From positions 1 through 16,668 of the forward strand of contig CALLQQ010000122.1 of assembly GCA_938014915.1 (NCBI GenBank): a stretch of 16,668 nucleotides of DNA, given 5' to 3'. Below are positions 14,240-16,668 of this stretch, in pieces (position 1 is the first letter of the stretch; the number at the start of each line of letters is the position of its first letter). The stretch is from an uncultured Clostridia bacterium (GTDB lineage Bacteria > Bacillota > Clostridia > Oscillospirales > Ruminococcaceae). Both the position numbers and the translations under genes were made by a program. The notes under the pieces were generated by a model. That model was not told the DNA's origin, searched no databases, and saw only the letters and a list, made by a program, of their open reading frames with translations.

Positions 14240-16585
14240 ATGACAAGAACATTTCACAAATCAAAATTAAGTTATAAGAAAGTATTTTTAATCGGTTTCA
14301 TACTATCTTCAATCATGCTTTTGCCATATGTAATATATGGCAAAGGCATTCTTTTGCTATCGAATGACTTCAATACGCAGCAAATGCCATTCTATGTAAT
14401 GGCGAATAAAAGCATAAGGAATGGGGAGTTCTTCTTTAGCTGGTTGACGGATCTAGGAACATCTTTCATAGGATCGTATATGTTCTATATGCTAGGTTCG
14501 CCTTTTTTTGCAATATCGCTGCTATTCCCACCAGCGGCCGTGCCATATTTGATGGCACCATTATTAGCGCTTAAATTCGGCGTTGCGACGTTAACGTCAT
14601 ACGCATTTTTGCAAAGATATGTTAAGAATAAAGAATATGCACTAATCGGCGCATTATTATATGCTTTTTCCGGATTCCAGATATTCAATATGTTCTATAA
14701 CCACTTCCATGATGCGGTTGCATTTTTCCCATTGCTCTTAATAGCACTTGATGAACGCATGGATGGGAAAAAAAGAGGCACATTAGCACTTGCAATTGCG
14801 CTCAACTTCATTACGAATTACATCTTCTTTGTTGGTGAGGCAATCTTCCTAGCTATTTATTTTGTTGTCAAATTAATCAGCAAAGATTATAAACTAACAT
14901 TGAGGAAGTTTATTTCACTTGCTATTGAAGTAATCCTAGGTATCGGGATAAGTGCATTCGTATTTGTAGCGGTACTATTCGTAGCAGAAAATCCACGAAA
15001 TAGCGCAAAATTGTCGGGCTGGGATGCCTTCACATATAATCCACCCCTTAAATATATTGAAATTATCCGTGCATTTCTATTCCCTGCCGATATACCCCAT
15101 GTAGCGCCATTCTATGAGAAAACCGCCGTTACAAGATGGCAATCTACTCAGGCATATCTACCGATGTTTTCGATAGCGGGGGCAATAGCTTTCCTCAAAA
15201 CACGCAAGAGCAATTTCATATCACGGATGTTAATTATCTGCGGTGTAATCGCATTTGTGCCACTACTCAACAGCGTATTCTATTTCTTCAATTCATTCTA
15301 CTATTCTCGATGGTACTATATGATGATATTAATGATAGCCCTAGCAACAGTCATATGCCTTGACAATGAGGAGGAATTCCGCTCGCCATTAAAGAATTCC
15401 GTGATTTTCGTCATCTGTGCGGCTGCGATATTCGCCTTAGTATCAGCATTCTTCCCAAATTATGATGAAGATGGCGTGTTCAGATACGGTCTGTTTACGG
15501 TCGGCGACTTCATATTTCTGATAGTATTTGCAATAATAGCGATAGTGAGTTCAGTATATTTGTTGAGCATTTTAAAGCTTGGCGATACGAATCTTTTTAG
15601 GAAGAAATTATTCATCAGTATAGTAGTTTCAATTTTGCTTTGTGGCAATATAACACTCATTTCAACGCATTATGTCGCTGATGAAAGTCCAACATATAAA
15701 GAAAGTTTAATTGACGCAGGCAGTGCATTCGATGATTATAAAACTGATGAGAACTTCAGAATCGATACATCATCTCTATATTACAATGTTCATATGTGGT
15801 GGGGTCTACCCTCAATGGCGACGTTCAACAGCAATATTAACGGGAACGAAATGCAGTTCTATGAAATTATAGGGGCACCACGATTTGTCGCTACAATGCC
15901 GTCGGACAGCCTATATGGGCTGCGGGCGCTATTCTCTGTAAAATATATATTCTATCAAGGGGACAGGCTCACTACAATGTGGGGAACAGAATATAAAGAA
16001 ACACGCATGGATTACGATATATATGAAAATCAAAATTACATTCCAATGGGATTCACATATGATTACCACATCAGGAAACAGACACTTGACCTTGTTCCCG
16101 ATTGGAAAAAGCACATTTCTCTAGTACAGGCAATTTTACTAGACGATGAGCAGATCGCCAAATACGGCGATATTCTGCCCGATATAACGACCCTTGAGGC
16201 ATCTCCTCTGCTGATAGATTACGATATTTTTAAAGATGAAGTCGTAAACCGTAGGGCGAAGTCGGCACACTTTTTCGAAAGAAAGAATGACGGATTCCGT
16301 GCTAAGATTGATCTTGACACTCCGAATCTAGTGTTTTTCAGCGTGCCATATGATGAGGGATTCACTGCCACTGTTAACGGTGAAAGGGCAGAAATTGAGC
16401 TCGTGAATGGTGGATTCATGGCGGTGTATTGTGATGCCGGGGAAGATATAGAGATTGAATTCTCATATATGCCAAGAGGTTTTAAGAGCGGCATGGCAAT
16501 ATCGATAATTTCACTTATTGCAACAATTGCATATATATTCGCACCTAAATTTGTACGAAAGAGGAATGTCAAGGGCGAATGCTGA
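14240..16585 (+). CDS. YfhO-family membrane protein (GT-C glycosyltransferase fold)
   Basis: This is a 781-residue polytopic protein with about a dozen membrane helices between residues 12 and 485, a large extracytoplasmic C-terminal part, and a final helix near 752-772. Seen: LLSNDFNTQQMPFY (39-52), the first extracytoplasmic loop with an acidic residue as expected for GT-C enzymes; YALIGALLYAFSGFQ; and the YfhO-type C-terminal beta domain VFFSVPYDEGFTATVNGE, followed by a glycine-rich GGFMAV and an EFSYMPRGFKSGMAIS block just before the last helix. In B. subtilis, YfhO is reported to act with CsbB in glycosylating lipoteichoic acid outside the membrane. Here it lies 24 bases after the LTA-synthase-like gene, which supports a polymer-decoration role. 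Acceptor and sugar are inferred, not visible. Confidence 0.87.
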   Translation: MTRTFHKSKLSYKKVFLIGFILSSIMLLPYVIYGKGILLLSNDFNTQQMPFYVMANKSIRNGEFFFSWLTDLGTSFIGSYMFYMLGSPFFAISLLFPPAAVPYLMAPLLALKFGVATLTSYAFLQRYVKNKEYALIGALLYAFSGFQIFNMFYNHFHDAVAFFPLLLIALDERMDGKKRGTLALAIALNFITNYIFFVGEAIFLAIYFVVKLISKDYKLTLRKFISLAIEVILGIGISAFVFVAVLFVAENPRNSAKLSGWDAFTYNPPLKYIEIIRAFLFPADIPHVAPFYEKTAVTRWQSTQAYLPMFSIAGAIAFLKTRKSNFISRMLIICGVIAFVPLLNSVFYFFNSFYYSRWYYMMILMIALATVICLDNEEEFRSPLKNSVIFVICAAAIFALVSAFFPNYDEDGVFRYGLFTVGDFIFLIVFAIIAIVSSVYLLSILKLGDTNLFRKKLFISIVVSILLCGNITLISTHYVADESPTYKESLIDAGSAFDDYKTDENFRIDTSSLYYNVHMWWGLPSMATFNSNINGNEMQFYEIIGAPRFVATMPSDSLYGLRALFSVKYIFYQGDRLTTMWGTEYKETRMDYDIYENQNYIPMGFTYDYHIRKQTLDLVPDWKKHISLVQAILLDDEQIAKYGDILPDITTLEASPLLIDYDIFKDEVVNRRAKSAHFFERKNDGFRAKIDLDTPNLVFFSVPYDEGFTATVNGERAEIELVNGGFMAVYCDAGEDIEIEFSYMPRGFKSGMAISIISLIATIAYIFAPKFVRKRNVKGEC

Positions 16586-16594
16586 TAATTCCCC

Positions 16595-16623
16595 TTGACG
16601 AATTTTATCGCAAGTGTTAGAAT
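16595..16623 (+). promoter_or_regulatory. Strong sigma-A promoter of the gene at the right edge
   Basis: TTGACG (16595-16600), a 17-base spacer and TAGAAT (16618-16623), with TG at 16615-16616, are close to consensus. It starts ten bases after the YfhO-family stop and lies 31 bases before the next ATG. Confidence 0.85.
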
Positions 16624-16654
16624 TAAGTATATCGCTTAATGGGGGGATATTAAT

Positions 16655-16668
16655 ATGAATAAGATAGC
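16655..16668 (+). CDS. Start of an unidentified gene (partial)
   Basis: ATG 16655 follows GGGGGGA (16641-16647) and a strong promoter. Only the first residues, MNKI, are in the window, so nothing can be said about function. The independent promoter suggests a separate transcription unit. Confidence 0.6.

Noticed and set aside
1..16668. Mobile element, CRISPR array, tRNA, rRNA, riboswitch or toxin-antitoxin system
   Set aside because: I found no direct-repeat array, terminal inverted repeats, transposase or integrase motifs, cloverleaf or conserved riboswitch core in any gap between genes.

Overview
This window looks like chromosomal DNA from a low-to-moderate-GC, probably motile member of the Clostridia (Bacillota). 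The evidence is the strong AGGAGG-type ribosome binding sites, sigma-A promoters with extended -10 elements, a consensus sigma-D (sigma-28) motility promoter, a Pdp/DeoC/DeoB/Cdd nucleoside-salvage cluster, and an LTA-synthase-like gene paired with a YfhO-family gene. Gene order and protein features suggest the Oscillospiraceae/Lachnospiraceae side of the class, but I cannot name a genus. I see no IS element, phage gene, CRISPR array, tRNA or rRNA. No gene-free stretch exceeds 200 bases.

Layout. (1) 3-260: the 3' end of glutamyl-tRNA synthetase. (2) 401-5066: a four-gene operon resembling the Bacteroidota gliding genes gldA-gldF-gldG, followed by a tandem DUF4340-like membrane-anchored protein. 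It is an ABC exporter-like system of unknown substrate. (3) 5136-5438: a 100-residue unclassified protein with its own extended -10 promoter, ending at a strong bidirectional terminator (5443-5477). (4) 5489-6091, minus strand: a 200-residue unclassified protein preceded by a sigma-D promoter that matches TAAA-N15-GCCGATAT exactly, so probably part of the motility regulon. (5) 6282-8475: an ABC ATPase and ABC-2 permease pair of the NatAB/YhaQP type with a strong sigma-A promoter. (6) 8537-12207: pyrimidine-nucleoside phosphorylase, deoxyribose-phosphate aldolase, phosphopentomutase and cytidine deaminase, tightly packed. (7) 12401-16585: an LTA-synthase-family phosphotransferase behind two tandem promoters, then a YfhO-family GT-C membrane protein, which suggests synthesis and sugar decoration of a surface polymer. 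(8) 16655 onward: a new gene behind a strong promoter, cut off by the window edge.

How the parts work together. The nucleoside operon can deaminate (deoxy)cytidine, cleave pyrimidine nucleosides to pentose 1-phosphates, isomerise these to 5-phosphates, and split deoxyribose 5-phosphate to acetaldehyde and glyceraldehyde 3-phosphate. The last two full genes probably build and modify an envelope polymer. The two ABC systems are independent envelope transporters. The least understood parts are the Gld-like/DUF4340 module with its small neighbour, and the sigma-D-controlled unknown gene.
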